A DNA stretch of 33,395 nucleotides from JABCPO02 sp052174015 (lineage in GTDB: Bacteria > Bacillota > Clostridia > TANB77 > CAG-508): assembly GCA_052174015.1 (NCBI GenBank), contig JBQMXM010000010.1, forward strand, positions 1 to 33,395, written 5' to 3'. The notes beneath the pieces were generated by a model. The model was not told where the DNA came from and made no database searches. It saw only the letters and a program-made list of their open reading frames with translations. The translations under genes and the position numbers were made by a program. The number at the start of each line of letters is the position of its first letter. Position 1 is the stretch's first letter. Positions 7,100 to 14,850 of this stretch are shown here, one piece after another.

Positions 7100-7381
7100 A
7101 TGAAAAAAAATATTAGGATATATACAATTATATTTACAATTTTAACAATACTATTTGTTGCATTTGCAATTTTTAGAATTTTAAATAATGAAGAAAAAAT
7201 AGTAGAAATTATGAATGAGACTAGTAATAAGGACAAACAAATAGAAAAGTTACAGAAAGAAAAACAAGAATTAATAAATAAAAAAGAACAAATATATTCA
7301 AACGAGCATATAGAAAGTGTTGCAAAAGATAAATTAGATATGTTTTTACCTAATGAACACATATATATGTTTGGTAATTAA
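7100..7381 (+). CDS. DivIC/FtsB-like septum protein
   Basis: A 93-residue protein with the architecture of the DivIC/FtsB family: a short basic N terminus, a membrane helix (about 6-27), a coiled coil (about 30-67, IEKLQKEKQELINKKEQI) and the family's C-terminal signature IESVAKDKLDMFLPNEHIYMF. These proteins act with FtsL and FtsQ/DivIB in the divisome. It lies 14 nt after cdaA, with GGAG before its ATG, and is the last gene before a strong terminator. DivIC is usually found elsewhere, near S4-domain genes or mazG, so this could be a second paralogue. The linkage to c-di-AMP synthesis is notable but unproven. Confidence 0.75.
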   Translation: MKKNIRIYTIIFTILTILFVAFAIFRILNNEEKIVEIMNETSNKDKQIEKLQKEKQELINKKEQIYSNEHIESVAKDKLDMFLPNEHIYMFGN

Positions 7382-7401
7382 TATAGTATATATTCAGCTA
7401 G

Positions 7402-7452
7402 AGTAATTAATAGTAGTAGTCATATGATTACAATTATTAATTACTTTTTTTT
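7402..7452 (+). terminator. Strong terminator of the cdaA operon
   Basis: An 11-bp outer stem (7402-7412 with 7435-7445) encloses an inner 6-bp hairpin capped by ATAT and is followed by eight Ts (7445-7452). Confidence 0.85.
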
Positions 7453-7501
7453 ATGTAATACAAATGTTAAGTAAATGAGATAAATATAACTAAAAATAAA
7501 A

Positions 7502-7530
7502 TTGACTAGATATATAAAAATATATATAAT
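7502..7530 (+). promoter_or_regulatory. Promoter of the pseudo-phosphoglycerate-mutase operon
   Basis: TTGACT (7502-7507), 17-nt spacer, TATAAT (7525-7530), located 31 nt before the start codon. Confidence 0.8.
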
Positions 7531-7561
7531 AGTGGTATAAATATAGAATAAAGGAATAAAG

Positions 7562-9088
7562 ATGTATCAAAAAACAGTACTTCTAGTTTTAGAAGGGTTT
7601 GGAGTAAATAATAAGAAGTTTGGTAATACAATTATTAATTCAAATATGAAAAAATATAGAAGTTTAATAGAACAATATCCAAACACATTATTAAAGACAG
7701 ATTTAAATAAGGGAGATGAAAATACTTTATCATCACCAATATATGGTTTTTTAAATATCGCAAGATGTAAAAAAACAGTAACATATATATCAAAATTAAA
7801 TGATATGATTGAAAATGGAGATTTCTTTTCAAATACAGCATTGCAAAACACATTTACTAAGGTAAGTAAAAATGGTGGAAATCTACATTTGATTGGTATG
7901 ATATCAGATGGTGAATTAGAAACAGGAATTAGGCAGATAAAAGCATTTTTAGAAGCGGCAAAAAGAAAAGATTTAAAAGTATTTATTCATCTAATATCAG
8001 ACGGTATGGATTCAAATCAAAGAAAAATATTAGAATATTTAGAAGAACTAGAAGAAGTATTAAAAATTAAAAATATCGGTGTAATTGCAAGCATACAAGG
8101 TAGAGATTATGCTTTAAATAAAACAGGGAAATGGGATAAAACTAAACAAGCATATCAAGCTATATACTATGGAGTGGGTAAAAAGGTAAATAATAAATAT
8201 GATATATATTCACAGATAGAAGAACAGTATATGCAAGATAAGTTTGATAATGAAATTACACCAATAGTAGTATATCATGGAAATGAATATATAGGTAAAA
8301 TTAATAAAGGAGATGGAGTAATCTTTTTTAACACAATTCAAAATAGATTATTACAATTAGAAGAAGCCTTTTCAAATCCATATTTTGAGCATTTTGAAAC
8401 AGATTCTAATAATATTGAAATATTAACAACTACCAAATCAAAAGTATTGGATAAAGATTCATTATATATAATCCCAGAAGAGCAAAGTATTAACTTATTA
8501 AAAGAAATGGAAAAAAACAATATAGGGATAAATATAGTATATGATAAAGTAAGAGAATATGAGATAGAAAATATATTAACATTGCAAGAAGATATTAATA
8601 TGAAAAAAAATCTTGTAAATGAATTTGAATATACAGAATATGTATCAAATATAACTAAGAGTATATCCAATATAACTAAAGAGACTATAAAGCAAATATA
8701 TTTAGAAAAAGAAGAATCATTAAATGGAGAATTAATAATAGTAGATTATCCACAATTGGATATATTAGCACATAGCGGTAGAGTTTTTGAATTAGAACTT
8801 GCATTAAAAAAGATAGATGAAGATATTTTTAAAATATATGAAGAAGCAATTAAAAATAATTGTAGAATTATAATCACATCAACACATGGAAATGCAGAAG
8901 AAATGTTTGAAGAAAAAACAGGAGAAATACTTACTAGAAATACTAAAAATATGATACCATTAATATATATAAATCCATTAGAAAATAGAAAATTAAAATA
9001 TGGAAGTATATATAATATAGGTTCAACAATATTAGAAATATTAAATATATCTAAAGAAAATAATAAAAGAGAAAGTCTTTTAATTTAG
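7562..9088 (+). CDS. Degenerate phosphoglycerate-mutase-like protein (pseudoenzyme)
   Basis: A 508-residue protein matching 2,3-bisphosphoglycerate-independent phosphoglycerate mutase along its whole length and at its usual size (about 510). Family landmarks are recognisable but altered. LDG is LEG (E11 for the metal-binding Asp). GNSEVGHLNIG is SSPIYGFLNIA, with P59 at the nucleophilic serine. SDGGVHSH is SDGELETG. DGRD is DGMD. FNFRPDR is FNTIQNR. ADHGN is STHGN (T441 for Asp). The last metal histidine appears to be N460. D400, H404 and H442 remain. Four of seven metal/nucleophile residues are thus changed, yet the frame is intact. It is unlikely to catalyse the glycolytic step and may be structural or regulatory. 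It has its own promoter and lies 8 nt before the DUF600 gene. Confidence 0.85.
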   Translation: MYQKTVLLVLEGFGVNNKKFGNTIINSNMKKYRSLIEQYPNTLLKTDLNKGDENTLSSPIYGFLNIARCKKTVTYISKLNDMIENGDFFSNTALQNTFTKVSKNGGNLHLIGMISDGELETGIRQIKAFLEAAKRKDLKVFIHLISDGMDSNQRKILEYLEELEEVLKIKNIGVIASIQGRDYALNKTGKWDKTKQAYQAIYYGVGKKVNNKYDIYSQIEEQYMQDKFDNEITPIVVYHGNEYIGKINKGDGVIFFNTIQNRLLQLEEAFSNPYFEHFETDSNNIEILTTTKSKVLDKDSLYIIPEEQSINLLKEMEKNNIGINIVYDKVREYEIENILTLQEDINMKKNLVNEFEYTEYVSNITKSISNITKETIKQIYLEKEESLNGELIIVDYPQLDILAHSGRVFELELALKKIDEDIFKIYEEAIKNNCRIIITSTHGNAEEMFEEKTGEILTRNTKNMIPLIYINPLENRKLKYGSIYNIGSTILEILNISKENNKRESLLI

Positions 9089-9096
9089 GAGAATAA

Positions 9097-9957
9097 ATGG
9101 AAGAAATATATCATGAAATACAAAGATTAATAATATATATGATACCAGAAAAATGGAAAAATATTAAACTATATGCAAGTATTAATATGAATACAGAAAA
9201 TAATCAAGATGATAAAAATGCAGGAGAACTATTTTTCTATTATTTACCAAATAAGTTATTTAAAAAAGAATATATAAATTGTTATGAAGTACCAGCATTA
9301 TTTGATATAGATCAAAATGAATATTTTGAATTAATAACAAAACTATATAATAAGATACTTATATTACAAACATTAGACAAGATGCAATTTTCTAATATTA
9401 CACTTACAATAGAAGAAAATAAATTTAAAATAGAAAAATACTATAATGATATAACAAATAGCCTATTTTCTTCATATGAAAGACATATTATTTGGAGATA
9501 TAAATATCTAAATATTAAACCTGTTGCAAAAAAAGAAATAGAAATATTAGAAAAATATATGGAATCAGAAGAAAATATTGAAATACCAAAAATAGAAGAA
9601 TTAAATATAGAAATAGAAAATACTAAAAATATTGTAGACTATGAAAGAATATTAACAGTAGAAGAAGCAATAGAAAGAAGTATAATAACAGAAGAAAATG
9701 ATGATATTAAAAAATCAAAAATTAAAGAAGTTATAGAAAATGAAAACAATAATAAATATAATAATAGATATAATAATAGCTATGTAAATGAATTAGAGAT
9801 TATACAAGAACTAAATAATAACAATACAAAAAATGACAGTATGCAAAGTGAAAATACAAATGAATTATTTAATACAGATAATCAAATAGACAATGATGAA
9901 GACGATGAAGACATAGGTGAAATATTAAAACAATTAAAAAATAATTCTAAAGAATAA
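9097..9957 (+). CDS. DUF600/YezG-family (immunity-like) protein with acidic tail
   Basis: A 286-residue protein. Residues 1-155 match the DUF600/YezG pattern: IYHEIQRLIIYMIPEKWKN, then LFFYYLP, then a DIDQNEYFELITKLYNKI helix, NITLTIE, and the hallmark ending SSYERHIIWRYKYLNIKP. YezG-type proteins are immunity partners of LXG toxins such as YeeF. Residues 155-286 are an extra, low-complexity tail rich in Glu, Asn and Asp, ending EDDEDIGEILKQLKNN. No LXG or other toxin gene is adjacent, so it is either an orphan immunity protein or a family member given another task. AGGAG overlaps the preceding stop codon, and with an 8-nt gap it is clearly cotranscribed with the pseudo-mutase. Confidence 0.75.
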   Translation: MEEIYHEIQRLIIYMIPEKWKNIKLYASINMNTENNQDDKNAGELFFYYLPNKLFKKEYINCYEVPALFDIDQNEYFELITKLYNKILILQTLDKMQFSNITLTIEENKFKIEKYYNDITNSLFSSYERHIIWRYKYLNIKPVAKKEIEILEKYMESEENIEIPKIEELNIEIENTKNIVDYERILTVEEAIERSIITEENDDIKKSKIKEVIENENNNKYNNRYNNSYVNELEIIQELNNNNTKNDSMQSENTNELFNTDNQIDNDEDDEDIGEILKQLKNNSKE

Positions 9958-10050
9958 TTATTTTAGTTTTATAGATTTTTGTATAGAAATATTTAATTAT
10001 TGTTTAATATTTTAAAAAAAGTATAAAAAATATAATATATATTATATAAT

Positions 10051-10086
10051 TATATTGATAAATATATTGATAAATATATTAATAAA
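10051..10086 (+). repeat. Three tandem 12-bp repeats
   Basis: TATATTGATAAA occurs at 10051-10062 and 10063-10074, then once more with one change (TATATTAATAAA) at 10075-10086. It ends 4 nt before the GGAG ribosome binding site of the next gene, in a 147-nt gap with no clear promoter. Confidence 0.75.
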
Positions 10087-10104
10087 ATATGGAGAAAGTA
10101 AAAG

Positions 10105-10599
10105 ATGGATATAATAATAGGTGTGGCAATATCATTATTTGGTATTATATTAATGTTAATCTTTTTTGCAGTATACCAAATAAAAATGGCAGGTATGAAT
10201 GTAAAAGATTTTTATGAATATGTAAAACAAACAGAAAAATTAAATAAATTATCTAAATTTTGTAAAGAATATGATAAATTAGATCATACAGACCAAATAA
10301 TATTTGCAAAAGAAGCTATGAAGGTCTTTGAAGCATTTGAAAAAGTACCTACATCATTATGGGAAAATGATTATGATAAATATATGAGAGTTCTAAATAG
10401 GTATCAAAATATTAGAAGAGAAAATTGGAAAAATCAGACTTATGATAAAAAAACATTAGACGAATTAGTATCAGAATATGAAAATAATGAAGAATTTAGA
10501 AAAAGATTAGAAAAAGAAAATATATGTAAAATATCTGATTTAGAAAATATAATCCGAAAAATAAAAAATAATAATGCACATATATTAATAATAAACTAA
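10105..10599 (+). CDS. Membrane-anchored hypothetical protein
   Basis: A 164-residue protein with an N-terminal membrane helix (about 3-27, IIIGVAISLFGIILMLIFFAVY) and a helical cytoplasmic body. The segment KMAGMNVKDFYEYVKQTEKLNKLSKFC, followed by DHTDQIIFAKEAMKVFEAFEKVPTSLWENDYDKY, looks conserved and well folded, with many aromatic and charged residues. The end (KKTLDELVSEYENNEEFRKRLEKE) is predicted coiled coil. GGAG lies 10 nt before the ATG. It is the first gene of a close-packed set with the next membrane protein (18 nt) and a DNA glycosylase (14 nt). I cannot assign a family. Confidence 0.75.
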   Translation: MDIIIGVAISLFGIILMLIFFAVYQIKMAGMNVKDFYEYVKQTEKLNKLSKFCKEYDKLDHTDQIIFAKEAMKVFEAFEKVPTSLWENDYDKYMRVLNRYQNIRRENWKNQTYDKKTLDELVSEYENNEEFRKRLEKENICKISDLENIIRKIKNNNAHILIIN

Positions 10600-10617
10600 C
10601 AAAAGAAAAGGTTGAAT

Positions 10618-11640
10618 ATGTCTATGAAAAATATATTAAATAATATAATTACAAAATTTGAAAAAATATATAATAAAATATATAAAATTGTTTTTAAAAA
10701 AAGTATGAGAATAAAAGAAAAAGCAGATAATATAAATGATAATAATGTAAATACATTTAAAATAGATACACAAGAAATACTTACAGAATATCAAGAAACT
10801 TCTAAAAGTGGAATTTTGAATATAGAACCAAAACAAGAAAATATGAAAATTTTATCAAATGATAAAATAACAGGAGTGTTTAAAGCAATAGACAAAAAAT
10901 CATATATGTATATATTTGGAGTTGCAATTATATCAATTCTTATGCTACTTATTGCTGTAATTACACAAACATTTTATCCTAAAACTATTAAAGAAGGAAT
11001 TATCCCAGTAATTAAATACAAGAATATGACAATTAAAATAGTTGCAAAAAGTAATAATAATATAGAAAATATATTTAAAGTAGTAAATCCAATAAATGAA
11101 GAAGATCAAAATAATCCATATAGGATACCTGTTGAAAGTAAATACAAAGAAGCAATTCAAACTAAAATTAAATATGAAGATTTTAAAGGTAATAATTCAA
11201 CAGTAAATGGACAAATGCCAGACTTTAATTTAGAAAAAAATGCAGAAACTCAAAAAGTAATTAATTATTTAGAAGAGTTAGAAAAGAAAATTAGAGATGA
11301 AATAGGAAGTAGTTCAACTCAAAATAATATGATTAATTTAAATTATCAAGGATATAATTATAAAAACTTTGTTTCATTAGTTACAAAATATAGAGATAAC
11401 AATAAAGAAGAAATAAAAACATTTAATTATGATTTTTTTGATAAAAAGATTATAACAATAGAAGAATACTTTAAAAAAAGAGGTATAATATTTAAAAAGA
11501 TAAAAAATGAAATTAGAAAAGAAGCTAAAAATAGGAAACAAGCAGAACCAAATTTTAATAATTTTCTAATAGACGAAATAGGTAATGTATATATATATAC
11601 ATCACCAGACAAATATCTATATATAGAGATACATAATTAA
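10618..11640 (+). CDS. Hypothetical single-span membrane protein
   Basis: A 340-residue protein. The ATG at 10618 follows AAAAGG by 6 nt; an in-frame TTG at 10612 lies too close to that site. Residues 1-90 are a basic, Asn/Lys-rich cytoplasmic region. One membrane helix lies at about 92-117 (YIFGVAIISILMLLIAVITQ). Residues 120-340 face the other side and contain a beta-rich start (IIPVIKYKNMTIKIVAKSNNN), a central helix with a charged linker, and a final beta segment ending FLIDEIGNVYIYTSPDKYLYIEIHN. No signal peptidase or sorting motif was seen. It lies between two cotranscribed genes and has no recognisable family. Confidence 0.7.
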   Translation: MSMKNILNNIITKFEKIYNKIYKIVFKKSMRIKEKADNINDNNVNTFKIDTQEILTEYQETSKSGILNIEPKQENMKILSNDKITGVFKAIDKKSYMYIFGVAIISILMLLIAVITQTFYPKTIKEGIIPVIKYKNMTIKIVAKSNNNIENIFKVVNPINEEDQNNPYRIPVESKYKEAIQTKIKYEDFKGNNSTVNGQMPDFNLEKNAETQKVINYLEELEKKIRDEIGSSSTQNNMINLNYQGYNYKNFVSLVTKYRDNNKEEIKTFNYDFFDKKIITIEEYFKKRGIIFKKIKNEIRKEAKNRKQAEPNFNNFLIDEIGNVYIYTSPDKYLYIEIHN

Positions 11641-11654
11641 AATGGAGAATAAGA

Positions 11655-12287
11655 ATGTACATATTAGAATATGACTTAGAAAATGAAAAAGTAAAATATT
11701 TAATTAAAACAGATGAAAAATTAGGAAAATTAATTAAATATGTAGGTAATACACAATTAATAATAGAAGAAGATGGATTTAAATGTATCACAAACTATAT
11801 TATAGGGCAACAAATTAGTGATATAGTACGCGAAACTATTTATCAACGATTATGTACAATTTTTAATAATATTACTCCTGAGAATATGCTAAGTGCTAGT
11901 GAAGAAGAATTAAGAAAAATAGGATTATCATCAAGAAAAATAGAATATATTAAAATACTTGCACAAGCTATCATAGACAAAAAAATAGATTTTGAAGAAT
12001 TCCATAAACTTACTAATACAGAAATTATAAAAAGACTAACTGTATTAAAAGGTATTGGAGAGTGGACTGCCGAAATGTATTTAATATTTTCATTATGCAG
12101 AGAAGATGTACTTTCAGAAGGAGATGGAACTATTAAAAAGGCAATTCAATATTTGTATGATCTTAAAAAAGCTCCTACAAAAGCAGAATTAGAAAAATAT
12201 TCTGCTAACTGGCAAAAATATGCAACAATTGTTTCTGCATATTTTTGGAAAGCAGGTAAAATGGGGTTATTTAAAGATATAAAATAG
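11655..12287 (+). CDS. AlkA-like DNA-3-methyladenine glycosylase (HhH-GPD)
   Basis: A 210-residue base-excision-repair glycosylase of the HhH-GPD superfamily, which removes alkylated purines from DNA. The core begins near residue 40 (FKCITNYIIGQQIS). GLSSRKIEYIKILA is typical of AlkA. The helix-hairpin-helix LKGIGEWTAEMYLIFSL lies at about 133-150, followed by the catalytic aspartate D157 in EGDGTIKKAI and the common WQKYATIVSAYFW ending. It is shorter than E. coli AlkA and lacks its N-terminal extra domain, as many Firmicute forms do. GGAG precedes the ATG by 7 nt. It ends the operon with the two membrane proteins upstream, just before a perfect terminator. Confidence 0.9.
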   Translation: MYILEYDLENEKVKYLIKTDEKLGKLIKYVGNTQLIIEEDGFKCITNYIIGQQISDIVRETIYQRLCTIFNNITPENMLSASEEELRKIGLSSRKIEYIKILAQAIIDKKIDFEEFHKLTNTEIIKRLTVLKGIGEWTAEMYLIFSLCREDVLSEGDGTIKKAIQYLYDLKKAPTKAELEKYSANWQKYATIVSAYFWKAGKMGLFKDIK

Positions 12288-12302
12288 TTACTTAAAATAA
12301 TT

Positions 12303-12343
12303 ACTTTCATATTAAATATAGTATTTAATATGAAAGTTTTTTT
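12303..12343 (+). terminator. Perfect terminator after the glycosylase gene
   Basis: A perfect 16-bp stem (12303-12318 with 12322-12337, 3-nt loop) followed by seven Ts (12337-12343). A polypyrimidine stretch (12337-12374, with one A) follows. Confidence 0.9.
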
Positions 12344-12551
12344 CTCTTCTTTTCTTTTCTTTCCTACTCTTTTCTTTATATAGATATGGTATTTAATGAT
12401 TTTAATGATACTTATATTAAATATATATTACTTTTATAATAAAAAAGGTATAAAAAGTAAAATATAGAATGTATATGATATATAATATATAATATATATA
12501 ATGATATAAAGTATACAAAAGAATAAAGGGAAAATAAAGGAGTATCTATTT

Positions 12552-14111
12552 ATGAAAATACGTGATTTATTCTACAAAAAAGATTATATAAAAACAGTAG
12601 AGGATATATTAGAATTAAAAGGATTTAGTTTAGAAATTAGAAATTTGATATTGAGTGTTATGTATAAACTTGAAGAAAATTATGAAGTATATAAGCAGGT
12701 AAAAGTAGAGGTTGTACCATTTACAGAATATCAAGAATATATAATTGAAGCATTAAAAAAAGTAAAGTATTTAGAGATTATAGAAAATGATATTAGAAAT
12801 ATATATGAAACAATACCAAAAACAAGAGTAGATATTAATAAAGGTGAAGTATATGTATGTGAAAATGAATTATCAGTATTGCATGGATTATTATTATTGA
12901 ATAAAAGGTATTTTAATGAAAAAGAAGATTGTATTGCAAAAGAGCCATTAAAAAAAGTGTTGATACAAGGTTCAATTCAAGAAGACTTAGAAATATTAAG
13001 GGATTTTAAAGCTTGGAGTTGGAATAAGATGTACTATAATGGTTTTGATATATATAGTGAAATAATATATCAAAATATAAATGCTATTATGGGAAAAACA
13101 TTTATGAAAAAATGGCAAACATCTAAAACAGAAACAGGATTTACAGACCAAATGTTAGAATATATTGAAACATTAGTAGGTAAAGAAAAAGGAGCAAAGT
13201 TTTTAGCAAGTTTTAGAAAAATATTATATATTCTAGCAACAGACTCAGAAAAAAAGAATATAGAATCTAAAATAGATAATACATTAAAAACTGTTAATTT
13301 AATGCAAAATAGTGTAGAATTTTTATCATATATAGAAAAAGAAAAAAAGAGAATAAATAAAAGGCTGAAAGAATTAGATAAGATTTTAAATGATAATAAG
13401 TTATTAGAAAAAACACATGATGTATTAATTGAAAAGAAATACAATAAACTGATTAATGAAATAGAAACAGAAACAAAAAGCAAGAATAAGAACAAGATTA
13501 TATCTATTGATGAATATAATCAAGAATTAAAAGTAGAAAGAAAAGCAATACTTAAACAATTAAAAGAATATAATTATTTACAAGTACCAGAAAACTTTAT
13601 GTCTTACAAGAAAAAATTAGAAAATAGTATTTCATATGTATTGGGAAGTCAAGATATATTTAAAGAGATTGTTAAATGGCAAAATATAGTATATGATATA
13701 ATATATGAAAAAGTATTAAAAATAGAAGATAAAGATGAAATATTAAGACAAATATACTTATTAAGATATTTAAGATATATTAAATTTGGAGAACATAGTT
13801 TTGTATACAATATGGCAACATTACATCAAAAGATGGATAAAATTTTGAATGTATTAGTAGAAAAAGCTACAAAATTAAATATATTAAATGTATTTAGTGA
13901 TGAAAAAAATACTAATTATGCAATAGTTTCACCAGCACTAAAAACTAATATAATTGATTTTAGTGATATAAAATTACAACTATTTAAAACACAATCAGTA
14001 TTGTTATGTATAATTGTAGGTAATATGATTATAAATGAGTTTCCATTATTAGATATTAGTCCTAAACTAGTATCAGTAAAGTCAAAAAAGAAAATAAGGT
14101 TATTTAAATAA
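12552..14111 (+). CDS. Large hypothetical coiled-coil protein
   Basis: A 519-residue cytoplasmic protein with no signal or membrane segment and a good AAAGGAG site 9 nt before the ATG. Residues 1-215 are mostly helical with a few conserved-looking aromatic patches (DFKAWSWNKMYYNGFDIYSEI; WQTSKTETGFTDQMLEYIETLVGKEKGAKFLASF). Residues 240-350 form a long lysine/glutamate-rich coiled coil (EKEKKRINKRLKELDKIL and onwards). Residues 350-519 return to a folded helical domain with LRQIYLLRYLRYIKFGEHSF and a beta-rich end. The gene sits alone between a terminator and the sortase gene. I recognise no domain. The lack of nucleotide-binding or catalytic motifs suggests a structural or adaptor protein. 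Confidence 0.75.
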   Translation: MKIRDLFYKKDYIKTVEDILELKGFSLEIRNLILSVMYKLEENYEVYKQVKVEVVPFTEYQEYIIEALKKVKYLEIIENDIRNIYETIPKTRVDINKGEVYVCENELSVLHGLLLLNKRYFNEKEDCIAKEPLKKVLIQGSIQEDLEILRDFKAWSWNKMYYNGFDIYSEIIYQNINAIMGKTFMKKWQTSKTETGFTDQMLEYIETLVGKEKGAKFLASFRKILYILATDSEKKNIESKIDNTLKTVNLMQNSVEFLSYIEKEKKRINKRLKELDKILNDNKLLEKTHDVLIEKKYNKLINEIETETKSKNKNKIISIDEYNQELKVERKAILKQLKEYNYLQVPENFMSYKKKLENSISYVLGSQDIFKEIVKWQNIVYDIIYEKVLKIEDKDEILRQIYLLRYLRYIKFGEHSFVYNMATLHQKMDKILNVLVEKATKLNILNVFSDEKNTNYAIVSPALKTNIIDFSDIKLQLFKTQSVLLCIIVGNMIINEFPLLDISPKLVSVKSKKKIRLFK

Positions 14112-14141
14112 TATTAAACAGTGTTAAACAATCTATATATA

Positions 14142-14150
14142 TGATATAAT
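14142..14150 (+). promoter_or_regulatory. Extended -10 promoter of sortase-ABC genes
   Basis: TGATATAAT (14142-14150) with only a weak TTAAAC -35 candidate (14124-14129), 22 nt before the sortase start codon. Confidence 0.45.
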
Positions 14151-14172
14151 AATCTGAATAAAGGAGAAAAAT

Positions 14173-14841
14173 ATGAGAGAAGAAAAAGCACAAAAAATTA
14201 TGACAATATTAATTATTATAACAGTTGTATTAATTGTGATTGCAGCAGTAGTAGCAGCTACAATGATATATAAGAATAATAGAGATGAAAATACAGCTAA
14301 AGAAGCTATGGAAGATTTTGATAAAGCATTATTATCTGGAATAGATAAAGACCCAGGAAATATAGATAATGGTACAGGAAATTATGTTCCTGAAAAAATT
14401 AAAGATGATAAAACAAAAAAGAAAAATAGGAGAGTAAAAATAGAAACATATGATGTAGTTGGAAAAATTAGAATACCAAAAACTAAGATAGAATATCCAA
14501 TACTATATCCACTTGAAGCTAGGTCTCTTGAAATTGGTACTGCAATGTTACAAACAACAGCAGGCTTAAATAAACCAGGAAATACAACAATACTTGGACA
14601 TAACTATAGAAATGGAAAATTCTTTTCAAATAATCATCAATTAAAAAAAGGTGATAAAATATATATTAAAAATATAGAAGGTGATGAAGCTGAATATGAA
14701 GTGTATAAAGGAGAGACATTATTACCAAATGATGCAAGCTATATGACACGAGATACTAATGGAGCAACAGAGATATCATTATCAACTTGTAATGATGATT
14801 CATCACAAAGATATGTATTATATGCAAAAAGAGTAAAATAG
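14173..14841 (+). CDS. Sortase (first of two)
   Basis: A 222-residue membrane-anchored transpeptidase that should attach surface proteins to the cell wall. It has an N-terminal membrane helix (about 8-31), an acidic/basic linker (32-92) and the sortase barrel (about 95-222): VGKIRIPKTKIEYPIL, then catalytic H143 in ILGHNYRNGKFFS, then catalytic C206 in LSTC and R213. This completes the His-Cys-Arg triad. The class (B or D type) cannot be settled by eye. AAGGAG lies 6 nt before the ATG. No gene with an LPXTG-type sorting signal is nearby. The ABC ATPase gene follows after 9 nt, so the two may share a transcript without sharing a pathway. Confidence 0.92.
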   Translation: MREEKAQKIMTILIIITVVLIVIAAVVAATMIYKNNRDENTAKEAMEDFDKALLSGIDKDPGNIDNGTGNYVPEKIKDDKTKKKNRRVKIETYDVVGKIRIPKTKIEYPILYPLEARSLEIGTAMLQTTAGLNKPGNTTILGHNYRNGKFFSNNHQLKKGDKIYIKNIEGDEAEYEVYKGETLLPNDASYMTRDTNGATEISLSTCNDDSSQRYVLYAKRVK

Positions 14842-14850
14842 GAGCTTAAA

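Noticed and set aside
12337..12374. Polypyrimidine stretch as a special structure
   Set aside because: It directly continues the T tract of a terminator, and no matching mirror repeat was seen.
13070..13495. 141-residue minus-strand frame inside the 519-residue gene
   Set aside because: Its Ser/Phe/Leu-rich composition is what the reverse complement of a Lys/Glu-rich coiled coil gives; no start signal was seen.
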